50,282 bases of DNA from an uncultured Candidatus Poseidoniales archaeon (GTDB taxonomy: Archaea > Thermoplasmatota > Poseidoniia > Poseidoniales > Thalassarchaeaceae), in NCBI GenBank assembly GCA_902514485.1, contig CABXQY010000003.1, positions 1-50,282 on the forward strand, in the 5' to 3' direction. Both the position numbers and the translations under genes were made by a program. The notes under the pieces are model-generated. The model did no database searches and was not told the DNA's origin. It worked only from the letters and a program-made list of their open reading frames with translations. Positions 17,429 to 26,140 of this stretch are shown here, piece by piece; the first letter of the stretch is position 1; the number at the start of each line of letters is the position of its first letter.

Positions 17429-18808
17429 CTAAGGAAGCAATAATGTCTTCATCAAAAACCACGGACTCCATAATTTTGTCTGACTTTCTTTACTAGCAAT
17501 CATTTCAGACATCATTTTTCCAATCTCCTCTTTCTTTGATGCCTTCTTAACAAACCAATTAGTCAAGAGTTTCCATTTCATGACTTTTTGCAATGTCTTT
17601 GAATTTGTTAATTCCGACCCCAAAGCCGCCCATAGTGCGACCATATATTCGATACCAGCATCTTCAGTAAAACCCTCTTTATGAAGATCTTTATCAAAAT
17701 GTGATGCAGTTAATTTTGCTGACAGTAAAGCGTTCCCGATCCCTTCTCCACTGAATGGGTCTACTAAACTCGCAGCATCCCCTACACACATTGCTCCCGC
17801 CATAGCAGCTCTTCTAGGTTGATAGAGAGGTGACGGATTTTTCCTCGGAGAGCCGAAAGGCAACTGCCATCCTTTTCCCGACCCTGGAACCAAAGTCGAA
17901 TTAGCAAATCTATCTTTAAATCTAGGATGTTCATTAATCACCCATTTTTGTATTTTCTTTAAAGATTTCTTTTTATCTCCTTTTAATTTTCTATGCTCAG
18001 AAATTAACATACCAATTCCGACATTAACTCTATTTCCCTGTACTGGGAATAACCAAAAGTACCCTGGCAAAACTTCGTCTATGAAATGTATTTCAATGGC
18101 CCCTTTTTCTCCACCTAAACCTTCTACATTGTCCCAATATTCGCGATATCCTCCGCAGAAATGATCATCATCTCTATGATCCTCGCCATGTAATTCAGTA
18201 ATTACTCGAGAAACAGGGCAATTATAGCCACCAGCGCCTATAGTAATAGCAGAAGTGAAAGACATGTTTTCATTACCTGACCTTGCGCCCCCAATGTTCC
18301 CAGTGATTCCAGTAATTTTATGGGTATTTTCGGTTTTTTCTACTTTTATTTCGTTAACAGAAAATCCTTGAATTACTGCACCGCCGTTTTCTCTGACGAT
18401 TTCTTGCGCTCTCTTAAACATCATATAATCAAATTGCATTCTTGGTAAAGAATAACCAGATTGCAATCCCATTTTTTCATATGCTTCTTCAGGAAGCATG
18501 ACACGTACTTCGGCTCCGTTTGCACTGCCGAATACTATAGAATCGACAACATAGTGAGGGGTCGACTCAATCATATCCAAAACTCCTAATTCTTTGACAT
18601 GAGAAAGAGATTTTCCGCCAACTGCGTCACCACAGATTTTATCTCTTGGCCATATTTCTTTCTCAATTAGAAGAACTTTACAACCATTCAAAGCATTGTA
18701 AGCAGCAGCAGCAGACCCGCCGGGCCCCCCTCCAACAACAATCACATCAAAATGCGCCCCTGACTCAGGAATTTTTCCCGAATCAATAGGTTTTTTCCAT
18801 TCGTCCAT
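17429..18808 (-). CDS. geranylgeranyl reductase family FAD-dependent oxidoreductase
   Basis: 459 residues. The FAD site VIVVGGGPGGSAAAAYNALNG is followed by EKEIWPRDKICGDAVGG, the PRxKxCG(D/G) block of geranylgeranyl reductases. PGYFWLFPV and GDAASLVDPFSGEGIGNAL are the other two family signatures. In archaea such enzymes saturate the isoprenoid chains of membrane lipids or quinones using reduced ferredoxin or NAD(P)H. The C-terminal tail is basic. It is the first gene of the minus-strand run reaching to 10.1 kb. Whether it acts on archaeol precursors or on menaquinone cannot be told from sequence. Confidence 0.85.
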   Translation of the reverse strand: MDEWKKPIDSGKIPESGAHFDVIVVGGGPGGSAAAAYNALNGCKVLLIEKEIWPRDKICGDAVGGKSLSHVKELGVLDMIESTPHYVVDSIVFGSANGAEVRVMLPEEAYEKMGLQSGYSLPRMQFDYMMFKRAQEIVRENGGAVIQGFSVNEIKVEKTENTHKITGITGNIGGARSGNENMSFTSAITIGAGGYNCPVSRVITELHGEDHRDDDHFCGGYREYWDNVEGLGGEKGAIEIHFIDEVLPGYFWLFPVQGNRVNVGIGMLISEHRKLKGDKKKSLKKIQKWVINEHPRFKDRFANSTLVPGSGKGWQLPFGSPRKNPSPLYQPRRAAMAGAMCVGDAASLVDPFSGEGIGNALLSAKLTASHFDKDLHKEGFTEDAGIEYMVALWAALGSELTNSKTLQKVMKWKLLTNWFVKKASKKEEIGKMMSEMIASKESQTKLWSPWFLMKTLLLP

Positions 18809-18842
18809 CTTCTCGCCGTAACTTCGGAAGCATACACAGGAA

Positions 18843-18872
18843 TTGAATATATGCTATAGGCTATATTAGAAA
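18843..18872. promoter_or_regulatory. divergent promoter region between geranylgeranyl reductase and cutA
   Basis: Within the 81-base gap, CTATATTAG sits about 20-28 bases before the cutA ATG, the right place for a TATA box of a leaderless archaeal mRNA. On the other strand CATATATTC lies about 38-46 bases before the reductase ATG. The two boxes are only a few bases apart. Confidence 0.45.
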
Positions 18873-18889
18873 GCGGCTTACGATATACT

Positions 18890-19207
18890 ATGGTAGATAC
18901 AGTGTACGTTGTTGAAACAACACTATCCGGCAAGTTAAACGAAGCAGAAATCGGTCATTGGAGCCAATCAATGATCGATACAAAATTAGTAGCATGTGTA
19001 AATATAGAAAAGATAACCTCAATTTATCGTTGGGAAGATAAAATAGAAAGTATCTCCGAATGGAAAGTTCAGCTATTTACTACTGAAAATTCGAAGAATA
19101 AAGTGATATCTAAAATTAAGTCCGAACATCCTTATGATATTCCTAAAATATTGTGCTGGGCTGCTGAATCTACAAAAGAATATTCTCATTGGGTGAAAGG
19201 TGAGTAG
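18890..19207 (+). CDS. cutA: divalent cation tolerance protein CutA
   Basis: 105 residues, the normal CutA1 length. CutA forms a ferredoxin-like trimer that binds copper and other divalent ions. VACVNIEKITSIYRWEDKI matches the family core (LAACVNI..V.S.Y.WqGKI), and YDIPKILCWAAESTKEYSHWV matches the end (YEVPEI.......YL.W). The cysteine in VACVNI is conserved. Its last codons overlap the Shine-Dalgarno site of the following membrane gene, so the two are translationally linked. Confidence 0.9.
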   Translation: MVDTVYVVETTLSGKLNEAEIGHWSQSMIDTKLVACVNIEKITSIYRWEDKIESISEWKVQLFTTENSKNKVISKIKSEHPYDIPKILCWAAESTKEYSHWVKGE

Positions 19208-19210
19208 CCC

Positions 19211-19885
19211 TTGTTTAAATTAGCCAAAAAAGTTCCAACAACTACTTGGAGTTCCGACAACCCAATGTCAATTCGGCCAAAATTAAAAACTCTAATAATT
19301 TTAATAATAGGTTTATGGATATTTGGCACTGGAGATGCTGTGATTATAGCCGCAGGACTAGGTGTTGCACCATGGACTGTGTTAGCCCAAGGAATTTCCA
19401 ATCAATTAGGCTGCACAATAGGCCAGGCGACATTTTTTGTTAGCGTTGTAGTCTTATTTTTATGGATCCCACTCAAGGAAAAACCAGGTGTTGGAACTAT
19501 ATTAAATGCAATTTTAATTGCAGTTGCAATAGACGTAATGGAACCCATCCTCCCTCATCCCGAAGATCAAGTATTACAGGTATTTCAAGTATTAATTGGA
19601 ACTATTTTTGTTGGAATCGGTAGTGGATTTTATTTGACTGCAAACCTAGGGCCAGGTCCACGAGATGGTTGGATGACAGGTATTCAAAGAATCACTGAAG
19701 TACCAATAGGTAGAGTGAGGACAACAATAGAAATCATAGCACTTGGAATTGGATGGAAATTAGGCGGTATTTTTGGTATCGGTACGATAATATTTGCAAT
19801 ATTAATAGGTCCAATAGTGGCATTATGTTTACAAATTACCAGTATTTGGAGTATTCCTGAAGAAAAGGTCAACCTAGAGACTTAG
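19211..19885 (+). CDS. YczE/YitT-like integral membrane protein
   Basis: 224 residues with about five helices. VAPWTVLAQGISNQLGCTIGQATF and YLTANLGPGPRDGWMTGIQ are the conserved segments of the YczE group (GxxPWdvlhqGis, LGpGPRDGLM). Function in bacteria is poorly defined. The start is TTG 19211, supported by AGGTGAG at about 19198-19204 inside the cutA tail; an in-frame ATG at 19265 is the alternative. The 3' end overlaps the convergent Lrp gene by 17 bases. Confidence 0.8.
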   Translation: MFKLAKKVPTTTWSSDNPMSIRPKLKTLIILIIGLWIFGTGDAVIIAAGLGVAPWTVLAQGISNQLGCTIGQATFFVSVVVLFLWIPLKEKPGVGTILNAILIAVAIDVMEPILPHPEDQVLQVFQVLIGTIFVGIGSGFYLTANLGPGPRDGWMTGIQRITEVPIGRVRTTIEIIALGIGWKLGGIFGIGTIIFAILIGPIVALCLQITSIWSIPEEKVNLET

Positions 19886-20339
19886 CCGCTCCCGAAAAGC
19901 TGTAAAATGAAACTAATGTTTGCGTATGGCCTACTCCTTCAATATTTGATAATTGATCGAGTATGGAATCTCCTAAATTAGCCATATCTTTTGCCACCAC
20001 TTCGACAATAAAATCCCACTGCCCCGTAACAATATGAAGTCCGACAACAAATGGCATTTTACAAATCTCTTCAGCGACAAAACGCCGATCAATTTCATCT
20101 CTCTGTCCGACCCAATTAGCCAATATAAAACCGTGAAGCGGCCAACCCAATTCTTTACGATTTACTTCCACAGTAAATTTATCGATTATATTCCTCTCTT
20201 GTAATCTTCTAATCCTATCATGTACAGTAACTCTCGGCATATCTAGGGCATCGGCAATTGCTTGAGTCGTCGCTCTAGAGTCTTGATTTAGCATTTTTAG
20301 AATACCTGCATCTTTAGCATCTAAATTAGAAAAAGGCAT
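19869..20339 (-). CDS. Lrp/AsnC-family transcriptional regulator
   Basis: 156 residues. The N-terminal winged HTH reads LDAKDAGILKMLNQDSRATTQAIADALDMPRVTVHDRIRRLQERNII, and the C-terminal half is an RAM/AsnC effector domain (VVGLHIVTGQWDFIVEVVAKD, with the G.yD-like ligand loop). Lrp proteins sense amino acids and act as octamers. It is divergent from a cystathionine/methionine-type PLP enzyme, whose promoter it probably controls together with its own. TATA-like AATATTAAG on the minus strand lies about 25-33 bases before its ATG. Confidence 0.92.
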   Translation of the reverse strand: MPFSNLDAKDAGILKMLNQDSRATTQAIADALDMPRVTVHDRIRRLQERNIIDKFTVEVNRKELGWPLHGFILANWVGQRDEIDRRFVAEEICKMPFVVGLHIVTGQWDFIVEVVAKDMANLGDSILDQLSNIEGVGHTQTLVSFYSFSGAAKSLG

Positions 20340-20473
20340 AATTAACGGAATTACCCCCTACTCTTAATATTTCCGTCATAAAGTCGGCAAATGTCTCTCT
20401 AACCGTCATTTTTTCGACAACAACGATTTTTATTCGCCGTTTAGTTGATTTATCAATACCCCTTCCGACATAC
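20340..20473. promoter_or_regulatory. divergent control region, Lrp gene and PLP enzyme
   Basis: This 134-base gap holds AATATTAAG (minus strand, TATA-like for the Lrp gene) and TTTATCAA near 20449-20456 (plus strand, about 20-25 bases before the PLP-enzyme ATG). Short related elements TCCGTCAT, ACCGTCAT, TTCGACAA and TTCCGACA recur across the gap and could be Lrp sites. They are degenerate, so the operator assignment is tentative. Confidence 0.4.
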
Positions 20474-21676
20474 ATGGCAAGTGATGAAACCGACAAAAAG
20501 TTTGCAACCAAAGCAGTACATTCAGGAACAAATCCAATAGGAGGTGGTGTAAATACCCCCGTTTTCCTTTCATCTACTTATCACTTAACAGATGAGAGAT
20601 ATGCTGGTTGGGCGGCAGGTGCTCAGCACGCAATGCTCTACGCTAGGTTATCCAGTGTTAATTCCGAAGCTGTTGCTGCAAAATTAGTTGCAATGGAAGG
20701 TGCTGAAGACGGAGAAACTTTTGCCAGTGGAATGGCGGCAGTATCAACCACTTTGCTCGGATTGTTATCTAGTGGAGATCATGTAATAGCCAGCCCCGAT
20801 GTATATGGGGGAACTTATGGCCTACTAACAGAAGACCTACCTCGTTTTGGCATAGAAGTCACGATGGCAGATATGCGCGACCCTTCTTCATATGAGGCTG
20901 CAATCCAAGAAAATACCAAAATGATATATGTCGAAACAATATCTAATCCCGTTCTGAAAGTTTGTGATTTAGATGCTATGGCAGAAATAGCAAAGAAAAA
21001 CAATCTCATCTCTGTTGTTGATAATACATTTGCATCTCCTTGGGGGTGTAATCCTGTAGAACATGGTTTTGATTTAGTAATACACTCAGGAACTAAATAT
21101 TTAGGGGGGCATTCAGATTTAATAGCTGGATTTGTCGTAGGTAAGAAAGATTTAGTTGCACAAATATTCCCGAAGAAAGTACACTTTGGAGGTGCAGCCG
21201 ATCCCCATATGTGCTATCTGTTAGAAAGAGGTATGAGGACTTTACATGCACGAATGCCAATACACGTATCAAATGCGGCCGAGTTAGCAAAGAGACTCTC
21301 TCAACACCCAATGATTCACAGTGTAAATCATATTTCTTTACCGGATTATGATGATTATGAATTAGCAAAGAAAATAATTCCCAAAGGAAATGGTATGTTA
21401 GCTTATGTGGTGAAGGGTGGCGATGCAGCCGCTCTAAAATTCATGAAATCTTTGAAAATAACACTAGAAGCAACAAGTCTTGGAGGTGTAGAGACTCTTG
21501 TTGAATGCCCATTTAATTCGAGCCATATGTTCGTACCAGAAGAAGTTAGGATGGAAGCAGGAGTAATCCCTGGCTTCGTTCGAATGAGCGTTGGTATCGA
21601 AGATGTGGAAGATATCTGGAACGACATCGAGCAAGCATTACTTGCAGCAGGTGTAGAGTTAGAATCCCGTGCTTAA
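20474..21676 (+). CDS. Cys/Met-metabolism PLP enzyme (cystathionine gamma-synthase/lyase or methionine gamma-lyase type)
   Basis: 400 residues, fold-type I PLP enzyme of the MetB/MetC/MGL group. The start FATKAVHSGTNPIGGGVNTPVFLSSTY, the PLP-stacking segment ASPDVYGGTYGL, VDNTFASPWGCNP and the Schiff-base lysine in VIHSGTKYLGGHSDL are all standard. EATSLGGVETLVECP matches the C-terminal substrate loop. Members make or cleave cystathionine, or degrade methionine to methanethiol; sequence alone does not separate these. Its divergent Lrp regulator and a LysE exporter ten bases downstream suggest amino-acid-responsive handling of methionine or cysteine. Confidence 0.9.
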   Translation: MASDETDKKFATKAVHSGTNPIGGGVNTPVFLSSTYHLTDERYAGWAAGAQHAMLYARLSSVNSEAVAAKLVAMEGAEDGETFASGMAAVSTTLLGLLSSGDHVIASPDVYGGTYGLLTEDLPRFGIEVTMADMRDPSSYEAAIQENTKMIYVETISNPVLKVCDLDAMAEIAKKNNLISVVDNTFASPWGCNPVEHGFDLVIHSGTKYLGGHSDLIAGFVVGKKDLVAQIFPKKVHFGGAADPHMCYLLERGMRTLHARMPIHVSNAAELAKRLSQHPMIHSVNHISLPDYDDYELAKKIIPKGNGMLAYVVKGGDAAALKFMKSLKITLEATSLGGVETLVECPFNSSHMFVPEEVRMEAGVIPGFVRMSVGIEDVEDIWNDIEQALLAAGVELESRA

Positions 21677-21685
21677 GTGATCTCA

Positions 21686-22282
21686 ATGGAAACAGATTTG
21701 CTAATTGCTGCTCTAGTTTTTATTGTGCCAATGTGTTTTACCCCTGGTCCCAATAATGTTCTTTGTGCAGCACATGGTTCGCAGTATGGTTTTCGAAATA
21801 CATTACCTTTGATTATGGGTATGGCAATAGGTTGGTCTACACTGGGGTTATTTGTCGGCGGTGCAACTGTTTTTATAGAAAAAAACCAGTCTTTTTTTGA
21901 TATATTAACATACGTTGGGGCAGGATATATTGCATATCTTGGTTACAAAGTCTGGCAATCTTCTCCTTTGTCTGAAGATGAAAAAGAAAGCTCCAGGTTA
22001 GGGATAAGAACAGGATCTATTATTCAAATAGTCAATGGAAAAGCATGGATACATTTCTTAGTTTTAATGACTCAATTTGGCCATCTGTTCGGAGCAACCT
22101 TTGCTGCCAAGGCAATGCTTGTTCTTCTAAATTTACTTTTTGGGCTCCCAGCAGTAATGTCATGGGCTGCATTCGGGACTCAGTTGAGGAAGTTATTTTC
22201 TACACCTAAATCCGCTAAATTACTAAACAGAATTATGGGTTCTTCTTTACTAGCTGTAGCAATTTGGATAGTATTGGCCTAA
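21686..22282 (+). CDS. LysE/RhtB-family translocator (second paralog)
   Basis: 198 residues with about six helices. PMCFTPGPNNVLCAAHGSQYGFRNTLPLIMG carries the TPGPNN signature of the RhtB/LysE branch, and YVGAGYIAYLGYKVWQS is the matching third-helix segment. NGKAWIHFLV replaces the usual NPK motif. The ORF track starts at GTG 21677; GTGATC at that place matches the Shine-Dalgarno complement of archaeal 16S rRNA, so ATG 21686 is the better start. It follows the PLP enzyme closely and probably exports an amino acid or thiol product of the same pathway. Confidence 0.83.
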   Translation: METDLLIAALVFIVPMCFTPGPNNVLCAAHGSQYGFRNTLPLIMGMAIGWSTLGLFVGGATVFIEKNQSFFDILTYVGAGYIAYLGYKVWQSSPLSEDEKESSRLGIRTGSIIQIVNGKAWIHFLVLMTQFGHLFGATFAAKAMLVLLNLLFGLPAVMSWAAFGTQLRKLFSTPKSAKLLNRIMGSSLLAVAIWIVLA

Positions 22283-22291
22283 AAATTTAAT

Positions 22292-24049
22292 TTATGGTTT
22301 AGATAATTTCCCTGCACCTGATATTTCTGCGAGTTTCTCCATAGCAACAATGTAATCCTTTCTAGCATCTTTTTGATTATGCAGTAATATTTTTTCTGCA
22401 GAATCCCATAGCATCTTTAGAGCCGGAACCCAATCACTCCCCTTGTCTCGTGAAGACGAATCGAATCTCCAGGCATCTGACTCGGTTCTATCGTGAACAA
22501 CCAACCAAGCCCAACCCATGGATGATTCTAAACCACTGCCTTTTCTAGCCATTGAAACCGTAGAAGCGATTCCATGATCTCCTGCTTTTCGAATTAATTT
22601 ATCTGCAAAGTTTAGAGGTACTGGTAACTCATTTGTCTTCCATGGTAATAAATCGAGTTTTTTAGCAGTAGAAAGATTCGCATCTAATTCTCTTAAAAAG
22701 GCGCCAAAACCTTGCTTTCTCTGTAACTGTTTTTTGTAAATTAAATCCGCTTTTTCACCGTTTAAATCGAACATTTTTTCAAGAACAACCATTCCATATT
22801 CTTCCCATAAAGAAACCAGTAGGGGGTGGCATGAACTTTCCTCAAATCTCACAACATCGTCTTCCAAATCGAAAGTTTGACCATCTTGTCTGACGTGTAT
22901 CCCAGAATCCAAATTATCTAGTATCGTTGAAATTGCCTCTTTTTCATTCTCACTACCTGACAAATATTCTAATAATTCATTTTTACCTTCACTATCAAAC
23001 CAATTATTTCCACATACATAACCGTCTTCTATGGAATTGAGAATACTGATTCTACATTCCCTAGCTAAAACTGAATCGTCCAAAGTCATAGACATCCAAG
23101 CCAAAATTATTTCCTCTAATTTTTCCAACCCCTTTGGAGGTAGAGGTTTGTCTTCGGGCCATCCAGTCGGTCTCCAAATCCATTCTGCCTCTACAATTTC
23201 AGAAATTTTAGGAGGAAGCATTGTTAATGCAATCGAGGGAATAAAAGCCTCATCGGGTTTTGAGAGAGAACTTTGTGACAATCCTGCAACGACCCCATTC
23301 TGAAATGTAATTTTCAACCATCCTGAGTCAGTGAACATTTCATTAGTAACAGTTTCTTCATCTAGACCTTTAGACCACCTTATTTCGTCACCGGAGAACT
23401 TTATTGATGCATTATTTAGGGCGGATTCAATCCAGTCATCTGGAGCTAAAGGGGATAATCCGGTGTATTCAAATCCGTTTTTCCAAGAGAAAAACCAATG
23501 TCCAGATTTTGCATGATCATCCCAAACTAATAATCTGAGTTTATGATTATTAAAATTCTGAATGCCTGCTTGATGCGATTGTTTGCCATTACCTCTTCTA
23601 ATGAAACTAGATGACCCATAAACCGGATTGTTGAACACAGATACGGTGGAATGATCCCCATCTAATGCAGCTAACAGACTTCCAGCTAATGAGCGAGATA
23701 TCACGCAACCTCTTCTCTTCACCATTCTTTTTGCTAACCATCTTCTGTCGTGTCTCTTTGATGCAACATAGTCTATTTCTTTCAAACTAGCAGCCATCAT
23801 ATCTCTTCGAGGTTTTCCTAAATTAACATTTATTTTTGGTAGAAATATCAAAGGGTCTTCTATTAGCGAATCTAAATCTTTTTCTAACCTTTCTTGAATC
23901 TGTTTAGATGCTTGTTTTATGCCCCTCACTCGTACTTTTTTTCTGCGATTTTTATCGCCAGGAAAACTAACTTCAGCGGGACCTGCCATATTATACAAAC
24001 TAGCGAAACGATTCCTACCCTTGAGTTCGTCGATTAAAGGTTCAACCAT
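22292..24049 (-). CDS. uncharacterised 585-residue protein translationally coupled to dph5
   Basis: I do not recognise this family. The protein is soluble, with no clear signal or membrane helix. The first 140 residues are strongly basic (RRKKVRVRGIKQASKQ, KRHDRRWLAKRMVKRRG), and the C-terminal half is more acidic and Trp-rich. No Walker, zinc or nuclease motif is evident. ATG 24049 lies inside the end of dph5 (eight-base overlap ATGGTTGA) with GAAGGAAG just before it, so translation is coupled to diphthine synthase; the ORF-track TTG at 24064 is less likely. The basic N-terminus and the partner suggest a ribosome- or RNA-linked role, which is inference only. Confidence 0.75.
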   Translation of the reverse strand: MVEPLIDELKGRNRFASLYNMAGPAEVSFPGDKNRRKKVRVRGIKQASKQIQERLEKDLDSLIEDPLIFLPKINVNLGKPRRDMMAASLKEIDYVASKRHDRRWLAKRMVKRRGCVISRSLAGSLLAALDGDHSTVSVFNNPVYGSSSFIRRGNGKQSHQAGIQNFNNHKLRLLVWDDHAKSGHWFFSWKNGFEYTGLSPLAPDDWIESALNNASIKFSGDEIRWSKGLDEETVTNEMFTDSGWLKITFQNGVVAGLSQSSLSKPDEAFIPSIALTMLPPKISEIVEAEWIWRPTGWPEDKPLPPKGLEKLEEIILAWMSMTLDDSVLARECRISILNSIEDGYVCGNNWFDSEGKNELLEYLSGSENEKEAISTILDNLDSGIHVRQDGQTFDLEDDVVRFEESSCHPLLVSLWEEYGMVVLEKMFDLNGEKADLIYKKQLQRKQGFGAFLRELDANLSTAKKLDLLPWKTNELPVPLNFADKLIRKAGDHGIASTVSMARKGSGLESSMGWAWLVVHDRTESDAWRFDSSSRDKGSDWVPALKMLWDSAEKILLHNQKDARKDYIVAMEKLAEISGAGKLSKP

Positions 24050-24863
24050 TCTTCCTTCTTTCAAAGGCCTCTAACTCATTGTCATTCATATCCGACGGTA
24101 TAATCATACAGTGTATCCACCCATCTTTTAATTTAGAAAGTTGAGAAAGATTTCCCGCCCTAACTTTCTCCTCTTCCATAGAGATATCAGTCAATAAAAT
24201 CCCATTCCATTCATCGACCGGTTTTTTTAATATTTCAAATGTTGAAGTTTCTTGCAAAATTTTATTCGCCATCTTTGTTAGGAGGGCGATTGCCTCGGCT
24301 GGCTTCATTGGCGTTGGATTGACCACCCCCATTCCAGTTGGGTCCAAATCTAATAATACAAGTGTGTGTAATTTATTTTCATAATTTTTACAAATCATTT
24401 CCAGAGGTGAATGCGGCAAGTATTCACCGTAAGAAAAAGGAATGGTGACTTGTCTTCCAAATCGATACGATTGTAATCCAGATAGAGATACTGCAAGCGC
24501 CGTCGCAGTGATTCCGGGAACTACATTAAAATTAATTCCCAATTCATCACATCTTGCTTCTAAATCGACATGCGTCGTTGCTTGCATAGGATCTCCTACG
24601 ATTAAAAGAGCAACGGGGATTTCTTTGGCCATTTTCAACAATTCATCTGGGTTTTCTATATCGGGCCTCATCATCCGTTCCCATTTTCCTATCACAGACT
24701 CTAGTCTTTCTTCTTGTTTTGGAGGTAAAATTGCAGTATAACCTTCTAAATAACGCCTAGAACATGACTTTGCAATATCACTAGCATACTTACTCATGTA
24801 GTCTAAATTACCTGGTCCTAGCCCTACAAGCCAAAGGCCCGCTGGCAAACCTGTCTCCGTCAT
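24042..24863 (-). CDS. dph5: diphthine synthase
   Basis: About 273 residues. Dph5 is the SAM-dependent tetrapyrrole-methylase-fold enzyme that methylates the modified histidine of elongation factor 2 during diphthamide synthesis. LWLVGLGPGNLDYMS matches the family start (LGLYDERDIS follows GLGLGD in many homologs; here GPGNLDYMSKYASD). PVALLIVGDPMQATTHVDLEARC, VVPGITATALAVSLSGLQSYRFGRQVTIPF and TLVLLDLDP match the rest. The ORF track begins at 24899, but ATG 24863 (MTETGLPAGLW) fits the family start. It is head-to-head with the Trm5-like gene and overlaps the downstream unknown gene. Other Dph genes are not in the window. Confidence 0.9.
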   Translation of the reverse strand: MTETGLPAGLWLVGLGPGNLDYMSKYASDIAKSCSRRYLEGYTAILPPKQEERLESVIGKWERMMRPDIENPDELLKMAKEIPVALLIVGDPMQATTHVDLEARCDELGINFNVVPGITATALAVSLSGLQSYRFGRQVTIPFSYGEYLPHSPLEMICKNYENKLHTLVLLDLDPTGMGVVNPTPMKPAEAIALLTKMANKILQETSTFEILKKPVDEWNGILLTDISMEEEKVRAGNLSQLSKLKDGWIHCMIIPSDMNDNELEAFERRKNG

Positions 24864-24888
24864 GGTGAAGCGTCCTAGCCTTCTGCAC

Positions 24889-26079
24889 ATGATGAACATG
24901 ATGCGGCACTTGTTAGTACCGAATAGGAAAGTAGAGGATATTCTCTCTTTGATTATGGAGAATAATTGGTTGGCCGAAGGACAGAGAATTTTCTCATCAG
25001 ATGACGGTTTTTCTAGACTAATCCCCCTCTCACCTTCGGCAGATGCTGATCTTCCGAAATCATTTTCCGACTTTGAAATAATAATTTGTGAGGGGAAATT
25101 GGATGAAAGAGTAGATACTGATTGGTGGAACCATTTAACAGAATTACTCGGTAAAGAAGTAGTATCAAAATACCAAGAATCATGGCCATCTTCTCATGAA
25201 TTTTTAGGAGATATGATGGTAGTCAGGATAAATGATGACATTAAGTCATATACGTCGGAAATCGCGAGAGCCAAACTCCTCGCCCATCCGTCGATAAGAT
25301 TGATATTATCTGATGGGGGCGTAATGGGGGAATTCCGGATTAGAGAACTAGAGGTGATTGGAGGTAGAAAAGAATCGACAATATATACTGAAAGGATTCC
25401 CTCTGAAATCAAGAGTACTAAAGTTCTGATCAAAGAATCCGGAAGATATATTTCTTGTGACCCAAAAGTTGCCTATTACTCCACTAAACTTCAAACAGAA
25501 AGGCTGGAAACTCTTGGTTTCGCCAAAGAATTGCGCGCCGAACTAAATCGTCCATTATCAATATGTGATCCATTTTGTGGAGTTGGTCCCGCTTTATCTA
25601 CATTGATTGCCGAAGAAGACTTAGTCGGTGACCTACTTGCTTCCGATTTGAATTCAGCAGCCGTAGAATTATTATTCGAGAATCTTCAAAGATGGGACAA
25701 AAGAGATTATCCTATTGAATCCGGAAATCTTCAGCGGTATTATGATGATAGAATAGTTGGATTGGCCGATGCTACAAAGATTTCCTTGAATCCTGAGTAT
25801 GCCGGAAAGTGGGATTTATTATTAGTCAATTTACCACATAGAACAGTAGAATTCCTTCCCAAGTTAGTGCCTTTACTTAATCGAACTAACACTTCAATGA
25901 TACGGGGTAGAGTAATAGTTGCCGAATCCGAAATCCCCTTAGTAAATCAAAAAATTAATCAAATCCTTCCTACCCTTGCGGCCGGTAAACCGAAGCCCGA
26001 GTTAAAAATCAAGAGAGATTATAGTAGTGCATTACGACTGTGTTCATTCGAAGCATGGATTGAGAAAGATACCATATAA
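24889..26079 (+). CDS. Trm5-family tRNA (guanine37-N1) methyltransferase-like protein
   Basis: About 396 residues with a class I SAM methyltransferase core. RHLLVPNRKVEDILSLIMENNWL resembles the N-terminal D1 region of archaeal Trm5; GEFRIRELEVIGG and YYSTKLQTERLETL match D2 (GEFRvRelE, yFSprLaTER). The SAM loop is ICDPFCGVGPALSTLI, and LLLVNLPHRTVEFL is the catalytic NLP motif. Trm5 methylates N1 of G37, and some paralogs act in wyosine synthesis. Several ATGs lie between 24862 and 24901; the first overlaps dph5's start, so I take 24889. Divergence from canonical Trm5 means a different tRNA position cannot be excluded. Confidence 0.8.
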   Translation: MMNMMRHLLVPNRKVEDILSLIMENNWLAEGQRIFSSDDGFSRLIPLSPSADADLPKSFSDFEIIICEGKLDERVDTDWWNHLTELLGKEVVSKYQESWPSSHEFLGDMMVVRINDDIKSYTSEIARAKLLAHPSIRLILSDGGVMGEFRIRELEVIGGRKESTIYTERIPSEIKSTKVLIKESGRYISCDPKVAYYSTKLQTERLETLGFAKELRAELNRPLSICDPFCGVGPALSTLIAEEDLVGDLLASDLNSAAVELLFENLQRWDKRDYPIESGNLQRYYDDRIVGLADATKISLNPEYAGKWDLLLVNLPHRTVEFLPKLVPLLNRTNTSMIRGRVIVAESEIPLVNQKINQILPTLAAGKPKPELKIKRDYSSALRLCSFEAWIEKDTI

Positions 26080-26140
26080 CAGATTCTTAGTCCAATGGTG
26101 ACCCCCTACATCATATATATCTCTTAATTCAGTCATGTTA

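Noticed and set aside
26080-26140. TATA-like CATATATATC between the Trm5-like gene and the phosphatase as a promoter
   Set aside because: The two flanking genes converge on this gap, so no gene start lies downstream of the element.
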